Shown: positions 54,661-64,000, counted from the first letter of the stretch. The stretch: 64,000 nt of DNA from Pseudomonadales bacterium (GCA_024234165.1 JACKOP010000001.1:1-64000), one strand, 5' to 3'. The notes: generated by a model not told the origin, from the letters alone. Program-made: numbers and translations.

Positions 54661-56390
54661 TCATGCATCTACGGATTCACTCTCGGCATCGCAGTCATCA
54701 TCGGGCCAATGCAGCTCCGACTCGACCCAGGGGGCATTGCGTTGTTCTTCGGCCTGGCGCTTGTCGATCAGGACGAAACGTCGGCAAGGCCGCTGGTCGT
54801 TTCTGGCCTGTTCTGCGAGGGCTTGCACCACCACGCCCATGATTGTGGTTCCTCCCGTCAGGTTGACGAATACCTCGTCCGCATCGATCAGCAGCTTGCG
54901 CACGCTCCCTCTGATGCGCGAGGTTTCCTTGATACCGTTGAAAGGGTCTTCCATGATGGCGTATTCGAGTTTCCCCATGAAACCCGCTTGACGTATTGCT
55001 TCTTCAACGCCTGGTTTTGCTTCGCCTGAGCATAGCGCAACGACCGTACGGGGAGTGACCTTGCGTATCGCAGAGTACAGAACGCCTGGACTCATGCCCA
55101 CTGGCGAGACCAGGACGCGACCGCCTCCGCCCCCAAGTGGTTGCCAGCAATGGTCTGCGTTGCTGATTTTTTTCCAGTGGTTTCGAATCTTTGCCGAGTC
55201 TGGTTTGACCTCATCTTCTTTCATGCCGCAGTGGGCAATCTGGTTACGTTGCTCCCCGAGTTGGTTCCAGAACTCTGACCACTCTTTCTGCGCGTCGTCG
55301 AGGTAATCCTTTAACTCCCGCAAGGCCAGTGCACCGATGTTTCGTTCGATGCGCAAGCGTTCGTTACGCTCGAGCCACTGGTCTCGATTTCCGTTGTGGT
55401 AGATGCCCAGAGACACTACCCATTCCCGCATCAGGCTCAGCCCCAGCGCGCTCTGCTCGCGCTCCAGGTACTGATCGATGATCCTGGCCTGTCGCTGCAG
55501 TTCGTCCTGCGTTAGCGTGACACTACATTTCCACTTCTTGGATTTTTGGCCGCCTGACAACGCTTCGTTACCGGAAAATCGCAGTGGTATCGCGCCCTCT
55601 CGTACCAACTGACCAAGTTCGGATGCCAGCGGCAGCTCGAGTCCGACCATTTCGTGCAGGGGATATTTGTCGAATCTGGTCGCAATGGCGCCCGCGGCAA
55701 TACCCAGTTCAAGGGGTAGTCCGATCTCGTATGGCACGGCAAACTGCCGCAGTATCTTGGCGGTTTCCTTCGGTGCACCTCGAGCGGGTCCTTGCAGCTT
55801 GCTGACATCGACGCCGTCGAATCGGCTTGCCAGCGCGGTTGTGGACCCCGTTTCCCGAAAGATCTCGACGGCATGGAACCATCGCGGCAGCTCCAGCAGT
55901 GGCTTGAGGTTGATCAGTGGCTTTGTCGGCAAGCTGGTTTCCAGCTTGCCGTACCAGGCGCCAGCGATGGCGACCTCCCTCAGGCTGGACAGGTACAGGG
56001 CCAGCGCGTACATCACGATCGGCACGTGCCGCAGTCCGTGCGTGATGTCGATGGTGAGCCGTGCCCCTGGCTCGATGAGAACCGCGACCTGGTCGATGAT
56101 GTTCGCAATCTCTTCGGTGCTGTCGCCGTTGGGGATATCGATGGCCTGTGCCTTGGCCCCATCGGTTTCGATCTCGCGCTTGAAGTCCTCCCAGCATGCC
56201 TTGCGCGCTCCATCTGTCAGCAGGCACAGCACGACGTCGGGCGTTGGTCTTTCTCGGTGAGTTGCATCAGGGCTACTGGCGCGAACTCGGCAGACTGCTG
56301 TTGGGTGCCTATGCTGTAGGTGGTCTTGCGCGCCTGTGTTCCCAGTGATGTGAGCAGGTAGTGCTTGCGTTCGTTCTTGCTGTCTGGCAC
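54661..56390 (-). CDS. CARF-HEPN-CARF protein, type III CRISPR ancillary; frameshift near the N-terminus
   Basis: Two frames join into a protein of about 576 residues. The start is GTG at 56390 (GGAG upstream), reading KHYLLTSLGTQARKTTYSIG, a typical CARF N-terminus. Near 56237-56245 one base is missing from a C run (CGCCC for an expected CGCCCC), after which PDVVLCLLTDGARKACWEDF continues. CARF 1 has DITHGLRHVP (about 114-123). A HEPN domain has EQRNQIAHCG (Arg382, His387). A second CARF-like domain follows from about 425, with RVLVSPVGMSPGVLYSAI and VNLTGGTTIMGVVVQAL. A HEPN RNase between two sensor domains is unusual. The shift may be real or a sequencing slip. Confidence 0.75.
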
Positions 56391-56609
56391 GCGGTGTCTC
56401 CGTGGACGATGAAGTTCTTGCAAGGATGCTAATCGCTGCTCCCAAGTTCCGCACTTCGTGCCCGGTTTTGGCGGGGTCGCCGCTAGCCACACTCCATGAT
56501 TTCAACGACTTGGGCGTGCCGCAAGCCCGATTTCCAGACAATCGTGTTGTGTCACGCCTTAACGTTTTGATGGCTTTAATGGCGGGTTGGCATGTGATAG
56601 CGTTGACAC
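56391..56609. other. Region between the CARF operon and the IS1634-type transposase
   Basis: About 220 bases. The left part should carry the promoter of the CARF-HEPN-CARF gene; the right part should contain the left inverted repeat of the IS. Exact IS ends could not be fixed: no convincing match to the sequence after 58250 was found. No gene is seen. Confidence 0.4.
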
Positions 56610-58250
56610 ATGTACACGCGCATCACCCGCTCCGGCGGCCGGAGCTACCTGCAACTCGTCGAAGGCTTCCGCACCCAGGCCGGGGTGCGCCAGCGCGTGG
56701 TCGCCAACCTCGGTCGCCTGGATGAGCTGGACGGCAAGAAACTCGATCCACTCATCCACGGCTTGCAGCGTGCGCTCGGTCGCGTGCCGATCTCGGCACC
56801 CGTGCCGGAGTACGACTCGGCACGGGCGCTGGGCGATGTGCATGCCCTGAATGAACTGTGGTCGAGTCTGGGTTTGGGCGATGCCGTACGTCAGGCCCTG
56901 CGCTCCTCGCGCCGCGCATTCGATGCCGAGGCGATGGTGCGGGCGATGGTGTTCAACCGCCTGTGTGCACCCGATTCCAAGCTCGGCTGTCTGGAATGGC
57001 TGGAGACGGTGGCGATCCCGGGCATGCCCGAGGCGGTCTCGCACGATCACCTGCTGCGCACGCTGGATGCGCTGATGGATCGCGCCGGGAAGGTCGAGGC
57101 GAAGGTGGCCCAGCTGTTGCGGCCGATGCTCGATCAGCAATTGTCGGTGGTGTTCTACGATCTGACCACGGTGCGCATCCACGGCGAGGGCCATGTTCCC
57201 GAGGATGTACGTGCCTATGGCATGAACAAGGAAACTGGCGGCATCGCCCGGCAGTTCGTGCTGGGCGTGGTGCAGTCGGCCGAGGGTTTGCCGCTGATGC
57301 ACACCGTGCATGCCGGCAACGTTGCCGAGACCGCCACCCTCAAGGCCATGCTCGAACAGGTGCTGGCGCGCTTCCCGGTCGAGCGGGTGATCCTGGTCGC
57401 CGACCGCGGTCTGCTCAGTCTGGACAACATCGCCCAGATCGGCGAGCTGGCCCGGCAGACCGAGCGCAAGTTGCAGTTCATCCTGGCGGTGCCGGCACGG
57501 CGCTACGCAGAGCTGGGCGGCACGCTCGATGCGATGAGCTTCGGCGAGGGTCTGGCCGAAGGCCGCTTCGCCGAGCACCGGCTGGTGGTCGCGCACGATC
57601 CGACCCGAGCGGCCGAGCAGACGGCCAGCCGCCACCAACGCATCGCCGAACTGGAAGCCTTCGCCGACCAGCTTGTCGCCAAGCTCGACGCGCAGGACAA
57701 AGGCCTCACCGAACGCGGCCGCAAGGCCAGCGACCGCGGTGCCTACAGCCGCTTCCAGCAAGCCGTTGCCGAGGCCGAGTTGACTCGCTTCGTGAAGCCG
57801 CAATACCACGCCGAGCGCTTCAGCTATACCCTCGACGAGGCGGCCATCGCACGCGCGGAGACCTTCGACGGCAAGCTGGTACTGCTGACCAATGTCGAGG
57901 ACTTTACAGCCGCGCAGATCGTCGAGCGCTACAAGAGCCTGGCCGACATCGAGCGCGGCTTCCGGGTGCTCAAGAGCGACCTTGCGATTGCACCGGTGTA
58001 CCACCGCCTCCCGGATCGCATCCGCGCGCACGCGCTGATCTGCTTCCTGGCGCTGCTGCTGTATCGGGTGATGCGCATGCGCTTGAAGCAGCACGGCAGC
58101 GTCCACAGCCCGAAGACCGCGCTGGAGCTGCTGCGGCGAATCCAGCAGCACCGCGTCACTATCGGCACGCAACACCTGACCGGTATTGGCAAGATCACAC
58201 CCCAGCAACTCCAACTCTTCGAGGCCTTGACCGTCAAAGCACCCGCCTGA
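56610..58250 (+). mobile_element. IS1634-like (IS4 superfamily) transposase gene, intact
   Basis: A 546-residue DDE transposase. Typical blocks are the N-terminal YLQLVEGFRTQAGVRQRVVA and LGRLDEL, the first catalytic Asp in VVFYDLTTVRIHGEG, the second in VILVADRGLLSLDNI, and the C-terminal YKSLADIERGFRVLKSDLAI with the Y-xx-R-x6-E-like end. All are in one frame with no stops. The element has inserted between cas10 and the CARF genes, which are on opposite strands. Terminal repeats and target duplications were not resolved. Confidence 0.88.
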
Positions 58251-58520
58251 AGCGCTTGTTGTGGCATTTTTGACTTACGTCACCAAGTCAAATCAAACAC
58301 TTGCGTGATTAGCTGCGGAACTTGGGGCTGCTAGATTCAGTGAGTGCTTTTCGCAAGATTGCGAATTGGTTGCGTTGAATGCACAAGGATAGTCTGAAAC
58401 AGCAGAAATTCAGCCTCGGCGTGCTCATCGACTCTGCTGGTGTGCAGGCTGATTCAAAGCACCTAGAACATGCCGCATATGAACTCTTCTATCAACCGCC
58501 AGGGACAGGAGCGGGGCAGG
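58251..58520. other. Leader region of the cas10 operon
   Basis: About 270 bases, noticeably richer in A and T than the rest. It holds the right end of the IS1634-like element (unresolved), a perfect inverted repeat at 58350-58365, and the ribosome site of cas10. No clear -35/-10 pair and no CRISPR repeats were found. Confidence 0.45.
58350..58365. promoter_or_regulatory. 16-bp perfect palindrome upstream of cas10
   Basis: TTCGCAAGATTGCGAA: two 7-base arms with a 2-base centre, 155 bases before the cas10 start. It looks like an operator for a dimeric regulator or the stem of a short hairpin. No regulator gene is adjacent. Confidence 0.4.
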
Positions 58521-61223
58521 ATGACCGAACGACTTGATGCAGCCAGTCGCATTGCCTTGGCGGCGATGCTTCACGATCTGGGGAAGTTCGCCGAACGAGC
58601 GAGGCCCGAAGACATCTCCGGTAGCGAAGCACGGCTGGCAGACCACGAGCAGATGTATTGTCCGCGCAAGATGGCCGGCAGCAAGTTCTGGTACACGCAT
58701 AAACATGCGGCGTGGACTGCGCTTGCGCTCGATGCGATCGAGCCGTTACTGCCACCACTGAAGGGTGTTGCCGTACCACCCTTCGCCTCATGGGGTGAGC
58801 CCGGCGTAGAGGACTCGCTGATCAACGCGGCTGCCATGCACCACAAGCCCGGAACCATGCTGCAGTGGATCATCGCCACGGGTGATCGCGTGGCATCCGG
58901 TTTCGAACGTAGCGAGTGGGAAAAATACAACACCGCCGAAGATCAGCCGGAAACGGGGCGCAACCATTACCAGGCACGAATGCTGTCCTTGTTCGAGCAG
59001 ATCGAGGCACCAAAGCTGGATGCGACAAGCCTGCGTTATCGCTATCCGCTGGTGCCACTGTCGCCGGAGGGGATCATTCCTCGCCTGCGCGAGGAAGTGG
59101 AGCCGGCTGATAACGCACGCGCACAACGCGAGTATCGTGTGTTGTGGGATGCATTTCTCGACGGACTGCAACGGATTCCGTCCTCGCATCGCGCCAGCCT
59201 ACCGTTATGGCTGGATCATTTCGACAGTCTGTGGGCGACTTTCACACAGGCCATACCGGCTGCAACCGCGTTCGGCACCAGGCCGGATGTCTCTCTGTAC
59301 GACCACTCGCGAACCGCTGCCTCCGTGGCAACCGCATTGTGGCGTTATCACCACGACTGCGGTCATGACCCAGAGCACATTGTTGCGGGCCTGCGTTCGC
59401 GTGAAGGTGTTCATGGCTGGGGCGAAGGAACGCTGTTGCTGGTTCAGGGTGACTTCTTCGGCATCCAGGATTTCATCTTCGCTCACGGTTCCGAAACGAA
59501 CCGACGCGCCGCGAAGCTGCTGCGTGGACGATCTTTCTATGTGTCACTGATTACTGAATGCGCTGCTGTGCGTGTGCTCGAAGCACTCGAGTTGCCACCA
59601 ACATCTCAGGTAATCAACGCGGCGGGGCGTTTTCTGATCGTTGCCCCGAACACCGAGGAGGTGCGTTCGCGTCTTGAGTCACTACGCGCGGAATTCTCGC
59701 AATGGTTCATCGAGCACACTTTCGGGCAGGCCGGCCTCGGGTTGGTCTGGCAGTCAGCTTGCTGTAACGACTTCTGTTCGCGTAACAGCAACGAGTCGTC
59801 CTCTTTCATGAGGCTCATGGGCAAGCTCGGTGCCCAGCTTGAAGACGCCAAGATGCGTCGCTTCGATCTGTGCGGCGCGGGCGCACCACCGCCAGTATTT
59901 TCCGATTACCTCGAACGTGTCGGTACTGGCGGTGGTGTCTGTGCCATCGATGGTCGTTCGCCGGCAAACTCTTTCGAAGGTGGGTTGTACCTGTCGGCAT
60001 TGGCGCGTGACCAGATCCGTATTGGTAGTTATCTGGTCAGCAGCAATCGTGAGCGGGTGCTGGTTTGCAAGGAACGGCTGGACGGAGATGGATCTCTCGA
60101 TGTGGCGCTGTTTGGCCTGCATGTGCATTTCAAGGCGGGTGAAGAAGCGAGTGGCCGATTCGGGGAGGCAGTTCGTAGCCGAAGCCTGCTGCGCTGCTGG
60201 GACTATTCGCTGCCGGCGGATGCAAAGGCAGCACTGTGGAACGGGTATGCGCGCAGGAACATCAGTGCCTACGTACCGTTGTTCGATCCCGCACATACGG
60301 TGGATGATGAACGTTATGACCGGCTGCGCGAAGATCATCGGGTCGACGCGCGACCCGGTATGGTCAGAACTTTTCATCATCTTGCCTGTGAAGATCGCTG
60401 GATGGATGTGAATGCACGCGGAGGCAAAGGTGCATGGCGTGGAGTACCTGCAATTGCTGCGCTGAAGGGTGATATCGACAACCTGGGTTGGTTGTTTTCG
60501 AAGGGGGTTGAAGGGTGCAGCAACGGTGGATCGACACGTGCAAGTTTTGCCCGCTGGGCATCGCTTTCCCGCCAGATCAACAACTACTTCGCGGTTTATC
60601 TTCCATGGCTCTGCCGCAGCGAATTTTCCGATACCTACACCGTATTTGCCGGTGGTGACGATTTTTTTCTTGTCGGACCGTGGCGATCGCAACTGCGACT
60701 CGCGCAACGCATGCATGATTCCTTCGCAGCGTACGTGGCACACAATCCGAAGATTCATTTTTCTGCGGGTTGTGTGGTGGTGAAGCCTTCGTTGCCTGTT
60801 CGCTACCTGGCCGATTCTGCGGAAGAGGCCCTTCACGCTGCGAAAACAGCGGGAAAAAATCGGATTACCGTATTTGGCCAAACGGTAACGTGGGATGACT
60901 ACGCAGCCTTGCTCCAGGCCCAGCAGAGATTGGAAGAACTGGCGCTGGAACACGGTTTGTCGACTGCGTACGTGTATTCACTGCTCGGGCTGACAAACAA
61001 GGCGGCGGATACCTCGTTGCCGGAAAACAGTCTGTGGCGCGCGCACCTGAACTACCGGACGTGGCGGCATCTGGTGTCACGGTATCGCGGCAAGGACAAC
61101 GAGGGGCGGCGCAGGCAGATCCATGAAGTGCTGATCGGCGATATCGGTGAACGCGGCATCGGACGATTCAGGGCGGATTATCGGATTGCCTTGCAGGCGC
61201 ATCTTTATTCGTGGCGGGATTGA
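58521..61223 (+). CDS. cas10: Cas10/Csm1, large subunit of a type III-A CRISPR complex
   Basis: A 900-residue Cas10. The N-terminal HD domain has AAMLHDLGKF (His18, Asp19), linked to single-strand DNA cleavage. The first Palm-like domain lies in the middle (LLLVQGDFFGIQDFIFAHGS). The second Palm domain carries the cyclase motif VFAGGDDFFLVG (GGDD at 711-714), intact. Such proteins make cyclic oligoadenylates when target RNA is bound, the signal read by CARF proteins. The ATG at 58521 follows AGGAGCGGGGCAGG; a longer frame from 58470 lacks a ribosome site. csm2 and csm3 follow at short gaps. Confidence 0.95.
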   Translation: MTERLDAASRIALAAMLHDLGKFAERARPEDISGSEARLADHEQMYCPRKMAGSKFWYTHKHAAWTALALDAIEPLLPPLKGVAVPPFASWGEPGVEDSLINAAAMHHKPGTMLQWIIATGDRVASGFERSEWEKYNTAEDQPETGRNHYQARMLSLFEQIEAPKLDATSLRYRYPLVPLSPEGIIPRLREEVEPADNARAQREYRVLWDAFLDGLQRIPSSHRASLPLWLDHFDSLWATFTQAIPAATAFGTRPDVSLYDHSRTAASVATALWRYHHDCGHDPEHIVAGLRSREGVHGWGEGTLLLVQGDFFGIQDFIFAHGSETNRRAAKLLRGRSFYVSLITECAAVRVLEALELPPTSQVINAAGRFLIVAPNTEEVRSRLESLRAEFSQWFIEHTFGQAGLGLVWQSACCNDFCSRNSNESSSFMRLMGKLGAQLEDAKMRRFDLCGAGAPPPVFSDYLERVGTGGGVCAIDGRSPANSFEGGLYLSALARDQIRIGSYLVSSNRERVLVCKERLDGDGSLDVALFGLHVHFKAGEEASGRFGEAVRSRSLLRCWDYSLPADAKAALWNGYARRNISAYVPLFDPAHTVDDERYDRLREDHRVDARPGMVRTFHHLACEDRWMDVNARGGKGAWRGVPAIAALKGDIDNLGWLFSKGVEGCSNGGSTRASFARWASLSRQINNYFAVYLPWLCRSEFSDTYTVFAGGDDFFLVGPWRSQLRLAQRMHDSFAAYVAHNPKIHFSAGCVVVKPSLPVRYLADSAEEALHAAKTAGKNRITVFGQTVTWDDYAALLQAQQRLEELALEHGLSTAYVYSLLGLTNKAADTSLPENSLWRAHLNYRTWRHLVSRYRGKDNEGRRRQIHEVLIGDIGERGIGRFRADYRIALQAHLYSWRD

Positions 61224-61238
61224 GAGGGAGAAAGTGTG

Positions 61239-61691
61239 ATGAAACAAACTAACGGAAGTCCGAACAGGGGCGGTGCGAACCAGCCGTCAGCCGTCGAGCT
61301 TGATACCAGCCGGATACAGCTCGGCGGTGAAAAATTGCCACCAAACCTGCTCGATGAAGTGGCCGAGTCCTGCGCAAAGGCGATTGGCGTCGATATGCGC
61401 AGTGGTAACAAGGCGTCGCAACTGCGTGGTTTCTACGATGAGGTGGTGCTGTGGGAAGAGCGGGTGCGACGCGAGCCGGGTCGCTACGACGAGTACCTGC
61501 CTCTGATCCGCATGCTGGTTGCCAAGGTCACGTATGCGCGTGGTCGCGGTCACGTCACTCCAGACTTCGAAAACATGATCCGTGCTTGTGTGAAACAGTT
61601 GAAGGAGGGCAATCCGCGGTCTCTTCGGCATTTCAAGTTGTTCTTCGAGGCATTCATGGGTTTCTACAAAGTACATGGGCCACGCGGCTGA
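61239..61691 (+). CDS. csm2: Csm2, small subunit of the type III-A complex
   Basis: A 150-residue helical protein matching Csm2: QLRGFYDEVVLWEERVRREP, LIRMLVAKVTYARGRGHVTP and LRHFKLFFEAFMGFYKVHGP. Csm2 forms the inner filament of the effector complex. The first 30 residues are polar and variable. It starts 15 bases after cas10, with GGGAG upstream; GTG at 61236 is an alternative. Confidence 0.93.
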   Translation: MKQTNGSPNRGGANQPSAVELDTSRIQLGGEKLPPNLLDEVAESCAKAIGVDMRSGNKASQLRGFYDEVVLWEERVRREPGRYDEYLPLIRMLVAKVTYARGRGHVTPDFENMIRACVKQLKEGNPRSLRHFKLFFEAFMGFYKVHGPRG

Positions 61692-61718
61692 TTTTGGGCA
61701 AGGAACAAGAGGCAAATC

Positions 61719-62438
61719 ATGAAACTGAATGCGATTCATACCCTAAGGGGTGCCCTGGAACTGGTTACCGGACTGCATATTGGCGGCGGCAGTGACGAGA
61801 TGCATATCGGTGGCACCGACAATCCGGTGGTGAAACACCCGTATACGCAGGAGCCCTTCATCCCGGGCTCCAGCCTCAAGGGCCGCATGCGCAGTCTGCT
61901 CGAGTGGCGTGCCGGTATTGTCGGTCCGTGCGAGGGGCAGCCACTGAGTGTCAAGGCATTGTCGAAGTTGAGCGGCGAGCAGGAGCGGCTGGCACGGCGT
62001 ATCGCGCAACTGTTTGGTGTAGCCGGGCAGGCTGATGATGCACTGGCCATAGAGCTTGGGCCAACACGGCTGTCGTTCTGGGATTGCTCGTTGCAGCGTT
62101 CATGGGTGAAGGATCGCAACGAAGCAAACCAGCTCTACACCGAAAGCAAAAGCGAAAACATGATCGACCGCATTCGTGGGGGCGCCGAGCATCCACGGCA
62201 AACGGAACGCGTACCAGCGGGCGCCGTGTTTGAATTCCGGCTCAGTGTGCGTGAACTGGAAGGTGATCAGGATCTGCTGGACGATGTGCTTGCCGGGATG
62301 AAACTGATGGAGCTCGACGGCATTGGCGGATCGGGTTCGCGCGGCTACGGCAAGATTCGTTTCAGCAGCCTCGAGCTGAATGGGGACAGCGTGCAGACAC
62401 GCTACGACGCCTTGCAGCCATTCGGCCAGGTTGCCTGA
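61719..62438 (+). CDS. csm3: Csm3, backbone RAMP protein with target RNase activity
   Basis: A 239-residue Csm3. The RAMP fold strings are LELVTGLHIGGGSDEMHIGG, FIPGSSLKGRMRSLLEWRAG, NMIDRIRGGAEHPRQTERVP and LDGIGGSGSRGYGKIRFSSL. Asp34 in IGGTDNPVVKHP aligns with the catalytic Asp33 of Streptococcus thermophilus Csm3, which cuts target RNA. Everything needed for activity is present. csm4 begins about 15 bases downstream but is truncated. Confidence 0.95.
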   Translation: MKLNAIHTLRGALELVTGLHIGGGSDEMHIGGTDNPVVKHPYTQEPFIPGSSLKGRMRSLLEWRAGIVGPCEGQPLSVKALSKLSGEQERLARRIAQLFGVAGQADDALAIELGPTRLSFWDCSLQRSWVKDRNEANQLYTESKSENMIDRIRGGAEHPRQTERVPAGAVFEFRLSVRELEGDQDLLDDVLAGMKLMELDGIGGSGSRGYGKIRFSSLELNGDSVQTRYDALQPFGQVA

Positions 62439-62453
62439 GTGTACGGTGACACC

Positions 62454-62618
62454 ATGAAAATGCTGCGATGCCGACTCAGGCCGACTTCTGCGTTCGCGAC
62501 ACCACTGCGTGGCGACACGTTGTTCGGCCAGATGTGCTGGGCCTTGCGTCACCGCCATGGAGGGGCAGGGCTTTCCGATTGGTTGGAAGGCGAGCCTCTT
62601 GCAAAACGCATGAGGTAG
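62454..62618 (+). pseudogene. csm4: Csm4, N-terminal fragment cut off by a transposon
   Basis: 54 codons from ATG at 62454 (or GTG at 62439 in the same frame). MKMLRCRLRPTSAFATPLRG, DTLFGQMCWALRHRHGGAG and LSDWLEGEPLA match the Csm4 N-terminus, where PLSAFGTPLKGDTLFGQLCWA is conserved. A normal Csm4 has about 300 residues; here the frame ends KRMR-stop, where transposon sequence has begun. Csm4 caps the 5' end of the crRNA and contacts Cas10, so the complex cannot assemble normally unless the missing part is supplied elsewhere. Confidence 0.85.
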
Positions 62619-62716
62619 CGTGGATTTTTTGCGATGGTGCGCGGAAAGGAAGGGAGAGTGGGCGGCCATTTCTGGCATGATGCAGTTGTCAAATCCAACA
62701 CCATATCGCCCACGCC

Positions 62717-63841
62717 ATGAATGCTACCCGTCGAGACCTGATCCTGCAACGCTGGCATGTCATCCAGCACGAGGTGCTTCCCGAATTGAAGCAAGACCTC
62801 GGCCAGACGACGCCGAAGCTCGAGCGATTGATCCACCTGCTGGAGTGGGTGCGGATCGAGGAATTCGTTGCCTCGTCCTGGTGCGGCGTCGGACGCCGTC
62901 CACACGATCGGGCGTGGCTCGCGAATGCCTTCGTGGCCAAGGCGGCGCTGGGGTTGACCACGACTGCGGCGCTGATCGAGCGATTGATGATCGATCGGGC
63001 TCTGCGGCGGATTTGCGGATTCCCGCTGTACCGCAAGTTGCCATCGGAAGCCACGTTTTCGCGGGCCTTCGAGGAGTTTGCGACCACGAAGTTGGCCGAG
63101 CGTGTGCATGAGACGTTGATCAAGACGCATCTCGGTGATCAGCTGATCGGTCACATCAGCCGCGACGGCACGGCGATCAAGGCGCGCGAGCGACCGGTGC
63201 GCGGTACGACGGCAACGGCGACCAATTCGATGTCGGGGCATACACCGTGCACGAAACGGGGTGGGCCACGGCGTGATGAAAAGTGCACGGTGGTCACGCG
63301 CTCGCCGATCGAGCGCCAACGCGGACAGTGCCTGGCTGAGATGCTGGCGGAGATTCCGACCGCCTGTGATCGCGGCACGAAGTCCAATGCGCAGGGCTAC
63401 AAGGTCAGCTGGAACGGCTACAAGCTGCATCTCGACACCGCCGACTGTGGGGTGCCGATATCGGCGCTGCTGTCCGCGGCCTCGATGCACGACAGCCGCG
63501 CCGCGATCCCGTTGTCGCTGATCAGCGCCGAGCGCGTGACCAATCTCTACGATGTGATGGACGCCGCCTACTGCAGCCTCGATCTGCACGAGCACTGTCG
63601 TAGCCTGAACCACGTACCGCTGATCGATCACAATCCACGTGGCGGACTCAAGGAGTCGTTCGATCCGGCGGACGCCGTGCGCTACAACGAGCGCACCGTC
63701 GCCGAGCGCAGCAACGCGCGGCTCAAGGACGAGTTCGGCGGCAATCAGGTGCGCGTGCAGGGCGCCGCCAAGGTGATGAGCCATTTGATGTTCGGTGTGC
63801 TGGTGCTCAGTGCCGATCAGTTGATGCGGCTGCTCTTGTAG
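62717..63841 (+). mobile_element. Transposase of an IS5/IS1182-type element, intact
   Basis: A 374-residue DDE transposase. The N-terminal DUF772-like region has AKAALGLTTTAALIERLMID and LPSEATFSRAFEEFA. The catalytic part has HISRDGTAIKARERPVRG (first Asp), YKLHLDTADCGVPISALLSA, SMHDSRAAIPL, LYDVMDAAYCSLDLHEHCRS (second Asp) and VRYNERTVAERSNARLKDEF (Glu). It lies after the csm4 stump and has probably caused its truncation. Terminal repeats were not resolved; the left end should be at about 62600-62640. Confidence 0.85.
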
Positions 63842-64000
63842 GTACGCTTCACCCGATCCCATCAAAGTCCTCCTCCCCACCCACGCGGGAACGGGCAGCT
63901 ATCGACTGCGCCCGACAAAACGGCTCGAATGCGTCGAAATCGATCGCTGCGATCACATTCATGGGTTCGAAAATCCCGACAAAATGCTGCTACGCATGTG
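63842..64000. other. Right edge, no gene recognised
   Basis: 159 bases after the transposase. One frame stays open to the edge (including THAGTGSYRLRPTKRLECVE) but matches nothing I recognise. It may be the transposon end, a remnant of csm4, or the start of another gene cut by the window. Confidence 0.3.

Noticed and set aside
56559..58214. A 551-codon minus-strand open frame opposite the IS1634-like transposase
   Set aside because: Antisense shadow with no domain; the + strand frame is a complete transposase.
58251..58520. Search for CRISPR repeats in the leader of cas10
   Set aside because: No repeated 28-37 bp unit is present; only the single 16-bp palindrome.
63842..64000. The open frame at the right edge as a continuation of csm4
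   Set aside because: The residues do not match the Csm4 sequence I know, and the transposon end is not defined, so no call is made.

Overview
The window looks like chromosome of a high-GC, motile gammaproteobacterium. GltX and MotA read like Pseudomonas-type proteins, the flagellar operons carry RpoN (-24/-12) promoters, and a wax ester synthase/DGAT gene is present as in many lipid-storing marine or hydrocarbon-associated gammaproteobacteria. Genus cannot be fixed from the sequence alone.

Positions 1-41.4 kb are densely packed core genes. In order they are: the start of a TonB-dependent receptor running off the left edge; a HerA-like ATPase (yjgR); a stump of an L,D-transpeptidase; a Tat-exported DUF882 protein; an MgtC/DUF4010 membrane protein; the radical-SAM protein YgiQ; motA-motB; folE; a WS/DGAT acyltransferase; a SpoIIAA-like protein; tesA-bioA back to back with a YbbA/YbbP-type ABC exporter; the c-di-GMP brake ycgR; an atypical SDR and an exported protein; mdh; and ttcA. 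A flagellar block follows (fliEFGHIJ, fliK, then fliLMN) with two sigma-54 promoters. It ends abruptly at gltX, so the export-gate genes fliOPQR are elsewhere. A CusCBA-type heavy-metal efflux operon with a His/Cys-rich CopL-like protein and a second SDR close the core part.

A tRNA-Ala(GGC) with a clear promoter at 41.3 kb marks the change to accessory DNA (41.4-64 kb). This part holds arrays of GC-rich palindromic repeats, an SbcCD-like nuclease/ATPase pair, a Phd/VapC toxin-antitoxin pair, a dead transposase fragment, a Fic protein, and a type III-A CRISPR-associated region. The latter has cas10-csm2-csm3 on the + strand and, on the opposite strand, two CARF/HEPN ancillary nuclease genes followed at once by a large ankyrin-repeat gene. 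No CRISPR array, cas6, csm5 or adaptation genes are visible.

The type III region has been broken by transposons. An IS66 element (49237-51698, with an 8-bp target duplication) splits the ankyrin gene. An IS1634-type element sits between the CARF genes and cas10. A third transposase follows a truncated csm4. Removing the IS66 element and one target copy restores one open reading frame of 940 codons. The CARF-HEPN-CARF, CARF-HEPN and ankyrin genes are therefore best read as one ancestral three-gene operon next to cas10, and the ankyrin protein is a candidate uncharacterised partner or effector of type III signalling. That functional link is inference from position only.
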